Assembly: GCA_934792465.1 (NCBI GenBank)
Contig: CAKVOK010000009.1
Span: forward strand, 13,244-77,243
Reading direction: 5' to 3'
Length of the DNA: 64,000 nt
DNA from: an uncultured Clostridia bacterium
GTDB lineage: Bacteria; Bacillota; Clostridia; RUG12999
A program made the position numbers and the translations under genes. The notes below the pieces were generated by a model. That model was given only the letters and a program-made list of their open reading frames with translations, was not told the origin of the DNA and did no database searches. Of the stretch, positions 1 to 9,150 are shown piece after piece (positions within the stretch are counted from its first letter, which is position 1; every line of letters starts with the position of its first letter).

Positions 1-468
1 GCACGTGCGATGAAATTCCTGGAGCTTATGAACTCCGATAAATACCTTAACAACCTCGTTGTATTCGGTATAGAGGGCAAACATTACAACAAGCTTGACG
101 ATAATACGGTTAAGGTAATCCCGAACAGCGGATATACGCTTTCGGAAAGCCAGTGGATGATGGGCAACGTATTCTTAAACTACCTTACGGAGGGCGAAAA
201 CCCCGATAAAATTCAGCTTTTGAAGGAATTTAACAAGGAAGCTACAAAACCGTGCTTCTACGGATTCGTGTTCGATTCCACACCGGTACAGCAGCAGATT
301 GCGGCAGTAAAGACGGTCGAGGAGCAGTACGGCGCACTCGTAAGCTGCGGCGCAACAGACGTTGAACCTACGCTTACGGAATTCAGAGAAAAGCTTAAAA
401 AAGCGGGCGTTCAGGATATTATAGACGAGGTACAGAAACAGTACGACGCATTCAAGGCGAAAAAATAA
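1..468 (+). CDS. Extracellular sugar-binding protein, C-terminal part (DUF3502 type), 5'-truncated by window
   Basis: The frame is open from the first base, so the gene starts upstream of the window. The roughly 155 visible residues match the C-terminal DUF3502 region of LplA-type solute-binding lipoproteins of CUT1 ABC importers: a GIEGKHY motif, a central Trp-containing stretch (SQWMMGN), a GFVFDSTPVQQQIAA block and a Lys-rich ending (EVQKQYDAFKAKK). Such proteins sit on the outer membrane face and deliver oligosaccharides to LplB/YtcP permeases. The permeases are probably just upstream, since the parallel locus at 32-35 kb has the order permease, permease, binding protein, exported proteins. 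The family call is fairly sure; the ligand is unknown. Confidence 0.8.
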   Translation, partial: ARAMKFLELMNSDKYLNNLVVFGIEGKHYNKLDDNTVKVIPNSGYTLSESQWMMGNVFLNYLTEGENPDKIQLLKEFNKEATKPCFYGFVFDSTPVQQQIAAVKTVEEQYGALVSCGATDVEPTLTEFREKLKKAGVQDIIDEVQKQYDAFKAKK

Positions 469-480
469 CAGAAAAGGTCA

Positions 481-519
481 GCGGCGGAAATTGCGAATTT
501 TATCAGGGGTTTCCGCCGC
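481..519 (+). other. Intergenic hairpin after the binding-protein gene
   Basis: A perfect 10-bp inverted repeat, GCGGCGGAAA (481-490) and TTTCCGCCGC (510-519), encloses a 19-nt loop. There is no T-tract after it, so it is not a classical terminator. It could stabilise the upstream mRNA 3' end or lower expression of the downstream genes, as often seen after binding-protein genes. The function is inferred. Confidence 0.55.
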
Positions 520-549
520 AGCTTTCAAATACGGTTATGAGGTGACGTT

Positions 550-1977
550 ATGATTAAACGCATATTTGCGGCAATATTTGCATTTGCGGCGGTTCTCGGC
601 AGCGTATCTGCCGCAGAAACGGAAAGGAAATACAATTATAAAATATCATTTGAAAATACAAGCGATTTTGTTCAGCTGTACGGCTGGGCATCGGGAAAGC
701 AGCAGCACGATGGCTATCCCGAACCGCCGAAGCCTACGGCGACCGTGGTGGCGGACGGGAAATACGGCAGCGGATATAAGATAACGAACCCCGGATTTTA
801 TTGCGACCAGCTGTACGGAGTCGCATGGAGAATGGGACTTCAGACTGTAATAACTCCGCAAAGCGGAGCGGCAAGCGAAACATTTGTTGATTATATGAAA
901 GATGTATCAAACGTGAATTTTTGGATTAAAGCTCCGTATTCGGAATATCTTGTGGGAAAAACAAGAGATGTGCGTTTTCAGTTTGAAACGGATTTGGGAA
1001 CGTTTACGGCGATTATGAAGCTTGAAAATACCGGTGACTGGCAGTATGTTCAGATTCCCATGTCGGTGTTTAAAAAGGGAACAACGAGCATGGAGGACGT
1101 TGTTTATTCGATAACTCAGTATAAAGCGATTTTATTTAATTTGAAAAATGACCAGAACTATTTCGGAAGAAAGCCGGAAGCGCCGAAGCTCCTTGAGGAC
1201 GGTACATACTACTGCCCGACATGGGAAAATCCGTGGGACGAACCCATTATTGTGGACGAGCTTGTGTTCGACCGCTCAAATTTGTTTAATCAAGCGGTAA
1301 ACAGACCGTCCATAGGCGAAGAAGACGATTTTACAAATTCCGAAATCGGTGAAATTTATATAGATAACAAACCCGTAAAATTTAAGGTGAAAAGCGGAAA
1401 TGTGATAGATATTCCGATGCCGGCGGCAACGGAGAGGATAACGGAGAATACACTGCGTGCGGAGGGAAAATCCAAGACAGTTGCAAACGATTTCTTTGCC
1501 GATTCCGTGATATACGGCAGCGAGCAGCTGAAAACGGGCGCAGAGTGCGTTTTCACACCGCCGGAAGCATTTCCGGGTACGGGAAAAATTACGGTAACTG
1601 CGGCGAATGCGGAAGCCGTGACGGAATATACGGTGAATTTTTATGTGCGTGAACCGATTATACCCGACGAAAAGAGCATAGTCGGAATAGAAACGGAAGG
1701 ACAAATTTCCGCCGGAAAGAAAAATATCTCGGTAAATATTGCAAACGAGGGAAAAGAAGAGAAAAATGCGGCAGTGATTGCCGTTGTGTATAACAAAGCA
1801 AGCGGTGCGGTCAAATCAATCGGAATGTGTGAAAAAGCAGTCGGAGCGGAAAGCTCGGAGGCGTTTGAAATCTCGGTTGAGATACCGCAGGACGGCGATT
1901 GTTTTGTAAAGCTGTTTACGTTTGATTCGGCGGCGCAGATGAACAAGCTTGCGGAAACAATCGTAATAGGCAGATGA
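550..1977 (+). CDS. Secreted jelly-roll and Ig-like domain protein
   Basis: This is a 475-residue exported protein. A signal peptide (about 1-21, ending SVSA) is followed by a jelly-roll-like region (about 27-235), where FWIKAP, WQYVQIPMSVF and IIVDELVFD resemble the strands of CBM11/CIA30-type carbohydrate-binding folds. A beta-sandwich (about 255-370) and a C-terminal Ig-like module (about 375-475) come next. No catalytic motif is visible, so a glycan-binding or scaffolding role is inferred. The ATG at 550 has GAGGTG just upstream. The stop overlaps the first in-frame ATG of the following GH5 gene (ATGA), which points to one transcript. The same kind of C-terminal module ends several other exported proteins in the window. 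Confidence 0.75.
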   Translation: MIKRIFAAIFAFAAVLGSVSAAETERKYNYKISFENTSDFVQLYGWASGKQQHDGYPEPPKPTATVVADGKYGSGYKITNPGFYCDQLYGVAWRMGLQTVITPQSGAASETFVDYMKDVSNVNFWIKAPYSEYLVGKTRDVRFQFETDLGTFTAIMKLENTGDWQYVQIPMSVFKKGTTSMEDVVYSITQYKAILFNLKNDQNYFGRKPEAPKLLEDGTYYCPTWENPWDEPIIVDELVFDRSNLFNQAVNRPSIGEEDDFTNSEIGEIYIDNKPVKFKVKSGNVIDIPMPAATERITENTLRAEGKSKTVANDFFADSVIYGSEQLKTGAECVFTPPEAFPGTGKITVTAANAEAVTEYTVNFYVREPIIPDEKSIVGIETEGQISAGKKNISVNIANEGKEEKNAAVIAVVYNKASGAVKSIGMCEKAVGAESSEAFEISVEIPQDGDCFVKLFTFDSAAQMNKLAETIVIGR

Positions 1978-1991
1978 AAGGAACGGTAGTT

Positions 1992-4574
1992 ATGCGAAAA
2001 TTTTTAGCGTTATTGCTCGGAGCGGCATTGCTTATCGGTGCGAATACGGCGGCGGTGGAATTTGACGGCTTGCAGGAGGAGATAGAAAACGAAGCGCATG
2101 AAGCCGAGGACGATGACGATTACAAGAAAATATACAGTGAGAACATAAAGACGGAAACACTTCCGCAGACGCTCCATGTCGAGGGAAACAGGATATACAA
2201 CGAGGACGGAGAGGAAGTGCGCCTTGTGGGTGCGTGCGTGCCGTCGCTCGAATGGGGAAAAGGCGAGAACACACTCGAAAAAACGGTTGCCATGGTGCTG
2301 GACAACTGGAACGGAAATATAATAAGGCTTCCGCTTTCGCAGGAATCGTGGTACGGCAGATATTGGTATACGGAGGACGACGGCGACGCGTACCGCCGCA
2401 GAGTGGACAGGATAGTGAATATGGTTGCGGCGAGGGGGAAATATATTCTGCTCGATTTGCATGAATATAAAATTCCCGATGAAAACAGCGTGAATTTCTG
2501 GAAAGAGGTTTCCTCCATGTACGGCAACCACCCGGCGGTGCTGTTCGATATTTTGAACGAACCCTACGGCGTAACGTGGCAGCAGTGGAAATACGGAGGT
2601 CCCGTAATATCGCAGAAAGGCGAAAGCATAATATCGCCGGGTATGCAGGGACTCGTTGACGTAATCAGGAAGAACGGCGCAAAGAATATAATAGTTGCCG
2701 GCGGGCTCGACTATGCATACGACGACAGGGGAATAGCCAAAGGCTACGACGGACTGGAAAACGGATATGCCCTTGAAGAGGGCGAGGGCAAATACAGGGG
2801 CAACGGAATCATGTACAGTGCACATATTTATCCGTGGAAAGTGGAAGAACAGGATTGGGAGGACAAGGTAGGCTGCATAATGCGTGATTATCCGATTTTT
2901 GTCGGCGAGTTCGGACATACGAACGAAAAGGTCGCAAAGTATTGGGACAACGGATATTATGAGGACGCTCCGATATGGATGAATCAGTTTATGAACTGGA
3001 TGGACGTAAACGGACTGAACTATACAATCTGGGCAATGCATTCCAAGACAGCTCCGGAAACGCTGAAAAACTGGGAATATGAACCTACGAAGTTTAACGG
3101 GATATATCAGAAATACAATCTCTCGATACAGGAGAATCACAGACCCGAAACGCCTGCCGTCAAGGATTTGCACCCCCTTTACGATTGGAAGAACACCATA
3201 GATTTTGACGAAACAAGCGTTGATTTTAAGGTATATAAGGAGAATGAAAAAGAATATTTTGCAACGGAAAAGGTGAAAGACGGAGGAATCGGCGGCAGTG
3301 CGGCGCAGCTTTTTGCATTCGACTGCACGGGAGGTACTGCGGGGGCGGTTGCGGATATTCCGAAAGACTGGGATTTGAGCGGCATTTCACATATAGCCGT
3401 AAAGATAAAAGGCGACGGCGATATGCGGAAGATAAGCTTCGGACTGGAGCTTGACGACGGACGTCAGTATAAAAAGGCGTATCCGCTGAATATGTGTACC
3501 GAATGGCAGACGCTGTTTTTCCCGATAGACAATTTTAAAAACGATTACGGTGTATTTGATTCCACAAGGATAAAATCGGTATTTTTCTCGGTGGAATCAA
3601 AGGCGAAAGGAAGCTATACGATAGATAATATCGAGTTCGGCGGTTTCCCTTATGAGGAATCGGAAAAGATAACGTATACAGAGGATTTTTTGTCGGAGAA
3701 ATGCACTGTGGAGGCATGGAGAGATAACGAGTATTCGGATTACGACAGCTTTACCACGAAATGGCTGAAAAACGGCGGATATAAGAACACGGCGGCAAGA
3801 GGATTCTGGTTTAATAAGACGAAAGAATCCTACGGCGGTCAGGGATATATCGGATTCCCGAAAGACTGGAATTTGACGGAAGCGACGTATATGTCGTTCA
3901 TGATAAAAGGCAGCGAGGATCTTGATTTGCTGTTCCGTCTGCGCACAACGAGGGACAAAGACGAGCGTTCCGGTTTTGAACGCCGTGATTTTGAGAAATA
4001 TTGCAAGGAAATTAAGATAAACGGAAGCAAATGGCAGAAAGTAACGATTAAAATTTCCGATTTCGGACTCAGCGAAACAATGGACAAGGATATGCTTCGG
4101 GGTATGGATATATTTAATATGAAATCCGAGGGTTCGGGTTGGTTCGTCATAGACGATTTGACGTTTTCCAACGAGATTTTGCCCGTGGAAAGCGGATTCA
4201 AGCCTCATGCGGAAGCGAAAGAATCGGAAAAGGTGAAATATCCTCTGCCGCAGCTGTATCCCGACAACAGCATACACCAGGAATGTCCGTCGCTCGAATT
4301 TAAGGCGGGAGCGGAAGCGGTTTTGAATATTCAGATACATAATAAGACGGACAAAACGCAGACAGGCAAGCTGATTGTAGCCGAAATGCCGGACGGATTT
4401 ACGCAGAAAGAGGAAAACAAAACCGCAGCCTACAAGGCATATTCGGGATATAAGGGAATAGCGAGAGTGTATATCAAAGTTCCGGAGGGCGCAAAGGGCG
4501 AATATAAAATAAAGATTGCGGATTCGGAGAACAAGCTCGTACAGCCGGAGGAATACACATTAATAATTGAATAA
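1992..4574 (+). CDS. Secreted GH5 glycanase with two CBM-like modules
   Basis: This is an endo-beta-glycanase of family GH5, probably acting on cellulose, mannan or a related beta-glucan outside the cell. Counting from the ATG at 1992 (860 aa), it has a signal peptide (1-21) and a GH5 barrel at about 55-385, with acid/base Glu190 in LNEPYG and nucleophile Glu306 in VGEFGH. Two CBM11-like jelly rolls (about 410-545 and 560-735) and a C-terminal Ig-like module follow. An ATG at 1974 overlaps the previous stop, but AAAGGAA at 1977-1983 is well spaced for 1992, whose product begins with a clean signal peptide. There is no SLH domain in this protein, so attachment, if any, would need a partner. 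GH5 is sure; the subfamily and substrate are not. Confidence 0.92.
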   Translation: MRKFLALLLGAALLIGANTAAVEFDGLQEEIENEAHEAEDDDDYKKIYSENIKTETLPQTLHVEGNRIYNEDGEEVRLVGACVPSLEWGKGENTLEKTVAMVLDNWNGNIIRLPLSQESWYGRYWYTEDDGDAYRRRVDRIVNMVAARGKYILLDLHEYKIPDENSVNFWKEVSSMYGNHPAVLFDILNEPYGVTWQQWKYGGPVISQKGESIISPGMQGLVDVIRKNGAKNIIVAGGLDYAYDDRGIAKGYDGLENGYALEEGEGKYRGNGIMYSAHIYPWKVEEQDWEDKVGCIMRDYPIFVGEFGHTNEKVAKYWDNGYYEDAPIWMNQFMNWMDVNGLNYTIWAMHSKTAPETLKNWEYEPTKFNGIYQKYNLSIQENHRPETPAVKDLHPLYDWKNTIDFDETSVDFKVYKENEKEYFATEKVKDGGIGGSAAQLFAFDCTGGTAGAVADIPKDWDLSGISHIAVKIKGDGDMRKISFGLELDDGRQYKKAYPLNMCTEWQTLFFPIDNFKNDYGVFDSTRIKSVFFSVESKAKGSYTIDNIEFGGFPYEESEKITYTEDFLSEKCTVEAWRDNEYSDYDSFTTKWLKNGGYKNTAARGFWFNKTKESYGGQGYIGFPKDWNLTEATYMSFMIKGSEDLDLLFRLRTTRDKDERSGFERRDFEKYCKEIKINGSKWQKVTIKISDFGLSETMDKDMLRGMDIFNMKSEGSGWFVIDDLTFSNEILPVESGFKPHAEAKESEKVKYPLPQLYPDNSIHQECPSLEFKAGAEAVLNIQIHNKTDKTQTGKLIVAEMPDGFTQKEENKTAAYKAYSGYKGIARVYIKVPEGAKGEYKIKIADSENKLVQPEEYTLIIE

Positions 4575-4700
4575 AATTGCCCGGGGACATTATAAAAATG
4601 CACAGACCGCATATTTTTCTAAAGCCCCCCAAGAGGATGCTGCAAAACAATTTTTTCAAATTTATTCTTATATCCTGCGGCATGGAAAGGAATGGTCATA

Positions 4701-6356
4701 ATGATGAAGAAAACAATAATTTTCGGATTGCTCGCAGCGGCGCTCGCACAGACGGCATATGCCGGAAGCATATCCGCTGTGCAGAATGGCGGAACCGTGA
4801 ATATCAGCGTGGAAGCGGAAGCGGATACCGAATATATATTTGCCGTGTATAAGCCGGGCAGGGAATCGGACGGGATAACCGCCGAAAGCATATCGGATAT
4901 ATTAAGCAGAGTAGACGAGATAACGACCGACGGAAACGGCACGGCGGAATTTTCGTATGCGCTTGAAGATAAGGAAAGCGGAATATATACGGCGGTTGCG
5001 AAAAACGGCGATGAAATATTGAAAACCGTATTCGGCTATATATCGCCGGAGGACGAAGCCTATGCGGTGGAAACCGTCAATAAGACAAGCGGTGACGCAG
5101 CGTATGAAGATATGTATCGGGTATATGAGGAGATAAAGGACAAGCTTATGCTCGACGATACGCTTTTTGAAAACTTGGGCGAATCGGGCAAAGCGGAGCT
5201 TTTGAAAAGCGTAATGCAAAGAAGCGACTATACTTCGGCGGCGGAAATATCCGAAGCGTATACAAAATCGGCACTGCTTACTAATATAAACGAAAGCGAT
5301 GACATGAATTTTCTCGAAAGCATGATTGAAAAATATAATGGTATTTTAAAATTTGAAACCGATAACGATTTGCATAAAAATTATATAAAAACGGCGGACG
5401 GCGAAAGAAGAATCCTGGAACGCACCGCAAAAGGAAAATACGCAAGCCTTGAAGAGGCTGCGGCGGCATATGCGGAAAATACGCTTTTAGAAGCGGTGAA
5501 CAGCGCCGAAAGCTACGGCATTGTTCATGATATGCTTTATAATAACCGTGAGCTTATACCGGGAATTGATTTTGCGAAATATGATAAGCTTACAGCAGCG
5601 CAGAAGAAAAAAGCCGATTCCGCAATAGCCGGCAAAAGCTTTGACACGGCGGCGGATTTGCTCAAAGCGTTTAACGACGCCGTGAATAATGCACCGTCGG
5701 ACAGCGGTTCGGGTTCGTCCTCCGGCGGCGGAGGTTCTTCCGGCGGCGGAAAAAGCAGCGTTACGCCGAATATAACGGCTTCTTTCGACAGCGTGAAAAA
5801 GCCGGAAGAAAAGCTTTCGGTGTTTGAGGATATAAATGGATTCGAATGGGCGAGAACGGCTATAGAAAGCCTGTATAAAAAAGGCATTGTAAACGGAAAA
5901 AGCAAGACGGAGTTTGCGCCGTCGGACAGCGTTACGAGAGCCGAATTTTCAAAAATGATTTGCCTTGCGGCAGAGCTGAAACCGGGCGGCGCAAGGAAGT
6001 TTTCCGACGTGGGAGCGGACGACTGGTTTTATGATTACACCATGAAGATGGACGGCATAATCAACGGCTATCCGGACGGCACGTTCAGACCGAATGATAA
6101 TATAACAAGGCAGGACGCAGCGGTCATTATATGCAGAACTCTCGGAAAAATGGGATTTGATATAAATACGGAGGAAGCGGACGGCTTCACGGACAGTGCC
6201 GAATTTGCCGATTATTCGCTGAAAAGCGCCTTGTATCTCAAAGGCGAGGGAATAATCAGCGGCATGACGGACGGCAGCTTCAAGCCGAACGCATATGCGG
6301 CGAGAGCAGAAGCGGCGGAAATAATTTATCGGTTTTACGGTAAAATCAGCAAATAA
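4701..6356 (+). CDS. Exported protein with C-terminal triple SLH domain and Gly/Ser linker
   Basis: This is a surface-layer-homology protein. It has a signal peptide (about 1-21, ending TAYA), a small beta-domain, an alpha-helical middle (about 120-330), a flexible Ser/Gly linker encoded near 5698-5760, then three SLH repeats to the C-terminus. The repeats are marked by VFEDI..WA, FSDV..DDWFYDY and FTD..ADYSLKSA and by the TRAEF, TRQDA and ARAEA helices. SLH trimers hold proteins on pyruvylated secondary wall polymer. GGAAAGGA at 4684-4691 favours the ATG at 4701 over those at 4692 and 4704. No enzyme motif is seen. It shares its layout with the protein at 37031 and sits next to the same kind of large SLH protein. 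A wall-anchored adaptor role is inferred. Confidence 0.88.
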   Translation: MMKKTIIFGLLAAALAQTAYAGSISAVQNGGTVNISVEAEADTEYIFAVYKPGRESDGITAESISDILSRVDEITTDGNGTAEFSYALEDKESGIYTAVAKNGDEILKTVFGYISPEDEAYAVETVNKTSGDAAYEDMYRVYEEIKDKLMLDDTLFENLGESGKAELLKSVMQRSDYTSAAEISEAYTKSALLTNINESDDMNFLESMIEKYNGILKFETDNDLHKNYIKTADGERRILERTAKGKYASLEEAAAAYAENTLLEAVNSAESYGIVHDMLYNNRELIPGIDFAKYDKLTAAQKKKADSAIAGKSFDTAADLLKAFNDAVNNAPSDSGSGSSSGGGGSSGGGKSSVTPNITASFDSVKKPEEKLSVFEDINGFEWARTAIESLYKKGIVNGKSKTEFAPSDSVTRAEFSKMICLAAELKPGGARKFSDVGADDWFYDYTMKMDGIINGYPDGTFRPNDNITRQDAAVIICRTLGKMGFDINTEEADGFTDSAEFADYSLKSALYLKGEGIISGMTDGSFKPNAYAARAEAAEIIYRFYGKISK

Positions 6357-6374
6357 CGGAGAGGGGTAAAAAGT

Positions 6375-9146
6375 GTGCGCAGATTAAAAGCATTATCCGT
6401 AATATTATCGGCGGTAATACTGGCATTGAGCATTAATACCGCATGGGCGGAGGATATATACGAAACGAAGCTTACGGCGCTGGGACTTTGGGAAGAATAC
6501 GACGCTGCGGCGAAGGTGAAGCGTGAGGAGTTTGCTTCTTATATGGCAAAGCTTCTGAATTTCAGCGGAGCGGGCGCAGCGGTCAAAGGCTGTTTCGATG
6601 ATGTTTCGCCGGAAAACGAGCATTGCGGAGATATTGAGTTTTTATACGGAATAGGCGTTGTCGGCGGTACGAGCTTTTATCCGAAAGAGAATATAACGTA
6701 TGCACAGATGATAACAATGCTTGTGCGTGCCATGGGCTATGACGAGTATGCGAAAACGCAGGGCGGCTATCCGGACGGATATTATATGACGGCGGTTTCC
6801 GCAAAAATCATACCGGGCAGATTGGATAAACGGCTTGATGACGAAGTAACCTATGCGGAAACGGCAGAGATTGTTTCAAAGGCTGCGGACGCAAGCGTGT
6901 TTGAAGTATCCGAAATAGGAAACGGCGTTACATATACAACGGAAAACAAAACCACGCTGCTTTCGCTTTATCATAATATTTATTATGATAAAGGCACGCT
7001 TACGGCCGTGGGCGGAGCGAGCCTGGACGGCGAAAAATACGCCGCCGACACCGTAGTCATAGGCGGCGAAAGCTACAAATGCAGGGGAAAAATCGACGAA
7101 TCGCTTCTCGGACTCAAGGTTAAGTTTTATTACGAATCCGAGGACGGCGAAAACACGGTTTTGTATGCAACCCCGTATTCAAACGAAACACTTACGATAA
7201 CGGATATAGACAAATTTGAAAACGGACGTGTTTATTACACGGTCGGCGACAAGCAGAAAAACGAGAAAATACCGGCGGAAGCGGACGTTATAATAAACGG
7301 CGGATATGCGCACGGCTTTACGGCGGAGGATATAGAAACGGCGGACAAAATATGCCTTACCGATACGGATTCGGACGGAATATACGACCTTGTTAAAATA
7401 TATTTCGGGGAAACCGCCGTGGTTTCGGGAAACGATATTAACAAGCGTATTATATATTTCAAATATCCGCTGAAAAACGGCGAGGCGTCGATTGATATAT
7501 CGGAATTTTCCGATAATGAGGTGAATATTAAGGATATAAACGGAGCGGAGTTTAATCCGTCCAGAATAAGCGCAGGCAATATCCTTTCGATAATGAAAAG
7601 CCGTGATAATAACAAAATTGATATAACGGTGAGCGAGAAGCAGGTTACGGGCGTTGTAAACGCCGTTTACGAGGACGGCGACGATACCGAAATACTTATC
7701 GGAAACGAAACCTACGGATTCTGCAAAAACAGAACGCAGCTCGAAAAATACGGGCAGATGAAGCTCGGCGAAGCGTATACGTTTTGTCTGGACGCTGAGG
7801 GGAAGATTGCGGAAATCCTCGAAGCCGATACAAAAACATCAAATCTCGGATTTATCGTCAAGGCTGCGGAATCGGGCAGTATAACGGAAAAAGCGGAGTG
7901 CCTTATGTATTCGAGAAAATTCGGACTTAAGAAGATATATTTTGCCGATAAGGTGAATATAGACGGCGAGAGCGTTTCTTCCGCAGCGAAGATAATCGGC
8001 GCATTGAAATACGACAACCTCGGAAACGGCACGAATAAGGTCGTTCCGAAGCCTGTGAAATACAAGCTGAACGAAAAGGGCGAAATAAAAACGCTCGACA
8101 CTCCGAGAATAGGTTCGGGAGAATACGACAGCTATGAAAACACGGTGAATACCTCGTCTTTCGTACAGTACAGGGATTTCAAAAGCGGTGTGTATAATGC
8201 GGAAACGCATATTTTCGGCGGTGCGCTCAGAGTGTCGGAGGATACGAAGATACTTTGCGTACCCGTTAACGAAAAAGATTATGAAGAAGAGAAAAATTAT
8301 ACGCTGAGGGATTATTCGTATCTCGAAAAGAGGAACTACCCGTCATCGGGCGAGAAAATCGAAGTGTATGATGTGAATACGGAACGCACGGCAGGCATTG
8401 TTGTGCTGTATCAGTCCGGACTCGGTATAGAGAAAATCGGAAGAAATACACCGATTACCGTTGTAACGGGATTCAGATACACGGTCGATGATGAGGGCAC
8501 GGAACATACCGTGCTGGAGGGACTGCAAAAAGGCATAAATATCGAAGTGACGGCAGACGAAAAGTTCGACAAATTGCTCACGAAATATTACAAAAACGGC
8601 GGCGACCGGGTCGCAAGCAGTCTGAAACGGGGCGATATAATACGTTACGAATACGATGAAAAAGGCTATCTGACGGATTACGACAAGATTTTCTCATTGC
8701 GTGACGAGGACGACCCGAATATTGTAATAAGAGGGAACGAGGTCGGAAAGGTGGCGGCAAAGGAAACACATCCGTCGCTTATCGCCGTATCGACAAAGAA
8801 ATATGCCGAAAACGGCAGAAACACTCCGAGAATTTTTGAACACAACGGAGAGGCAAATTATTTCTTCGGAGTGAATTTCTTCGGATTGTACGGCTATGCT
8901 CACGAGAGGTCGGGCAGCACGATTGTTGTAAGAAGCAGATTGAAGGATACGCAGATTGCGGAGGAGCTGTGCGATACGGCGGTCGGAAAAACAGTGCTGA
9001 TAGACGAAATAAACGATGTTATTAAGGTTATTGGCGCAGACGAGATAAAGACAGAGAAAGACGGCGGCACGGCAGACGAAGTGATTTTCTTCTCCGTAAG
9101 CGGAAAATCATCGGTCTTGGTTGCGGTGAGAAGAGCGGAGGGATAA
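6375..9146 (+). CDS. Large N-terminal-SLH surface protein, unknown function (paralogue 1)
   Basis: This 923-residue exported protein starts at GTG after a strong GGAGAGGGG. A signal peptide (1-25) is followed by SLH-like repeats (about 28-170; FDDVSPE..CGDIEFL, ITYAQM, VTYAETAEIV). The remaining 750 residues are beta-rich and match no family I recognise. Landmarks shared with the proteins at 9151 and 38536 are a SLYHNIYY block near 198, KFYYES near 250, an Asp-rich loop DTDSDGIYD at 330-338 that resembles a calcium-binding loop, and FSLRDEDDPN near 775. It ends 4 nt before the next start and is evidently co-transcribed. It could be a structural S-layer component or a glycan-binding scaffold; no catalytic site is apparent. 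Confidence 0.8.
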   Translation: MRRLKALSVILSAVILALSINTAWAEDIYETKLTALGLWEEYDAAAKVKREEFASYMAKLLNFSGAGAAVKGCFDDVSPENEHCGDIEFLYGIGVVGGTSFYPKENITYAQMITMLVRAMGYDEYAKTQGGYPDGYYMTAVSAKIIPGRLDKRLDDEVTYAETAEIVSKAADASVFEVSEIGNGVTYTTENKTTLLSLYHNIYYDKGTLTAVGGASLDGEKYAADTVVIGGESYKCRGKIDESLLGLKVKFYYESEDGENTVLYATPYSNETLTITDIDKFENGRVYYTVGDKQKNEKIPAEADVIINGGYAHGFTAEDIETADKICLTDTDSDGIYDLVKIYFGETAVVSGNDINKRIIYFKYPLKNGEASIDISEFSDNEVNIKDINGAEFNPSRISAGNILSIMKSRDNNKIDITVSEKQVTGVVNAVYEDGDDTEILIGNETYGFCKNRTQLEKYGQMKLGEAYTFCLDAEGKIAEILEADTKTSNLGFIVKAAESGSITEKAECLMYSRKFGLKKIYFADKVNIDGESVSSAAKIIGALKYDNLGNGTNKVVPKPVKYKLNEKGEIKTLDTPRIGSGEYDSYENTVNTSSFVQYRDFKSGVYNAETHIFGGALRVSEDTKILCVPVNEKDYEEEKNYTLRDYSYLEKRNYPSSGEKIEVYDVNTERTAGIVVLYQSGLGIEKIGRNTPITVVTGFRYTVDDEGTEHTVLEGLQKGINIEVTADEKFDKLLTKYYKNGGDRVASSLKRGDIIRYEYDEKGYLTDYDKIFSLRDEDDPNIVIRGNEVGKVAAKETHPSLIAVSTKKYAENGRNTPRIFEHNGEANYFFGVNFFGLYGYAHERSGSTIVVRSRLKDTQIAEELCDTAVGKTVLIDEINDVIKVIGADEIKTEKDGGTADEVIFFSVSGKSSVLVAVRRAEG

Positions 9147-9150
9147 CGTG

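Noticed and set aside
2010..3173. Long minus-strand ORF opposite the GH5 gene
   Set aside because: It is the complement of a well-supported gene with catalytic motifs, has no ribosome binding site and encodes a low-complexity Phe/Arg/His-rich product typical of antisense shadows.
4577..4852. Possible small gene between GH5 and the SLH gene
   Set aside because: It overlaps the start of the SLH gene in another frame, and no ribosome binding site or family motif was seen. The 126-bp gap itself appears to hold no gene.
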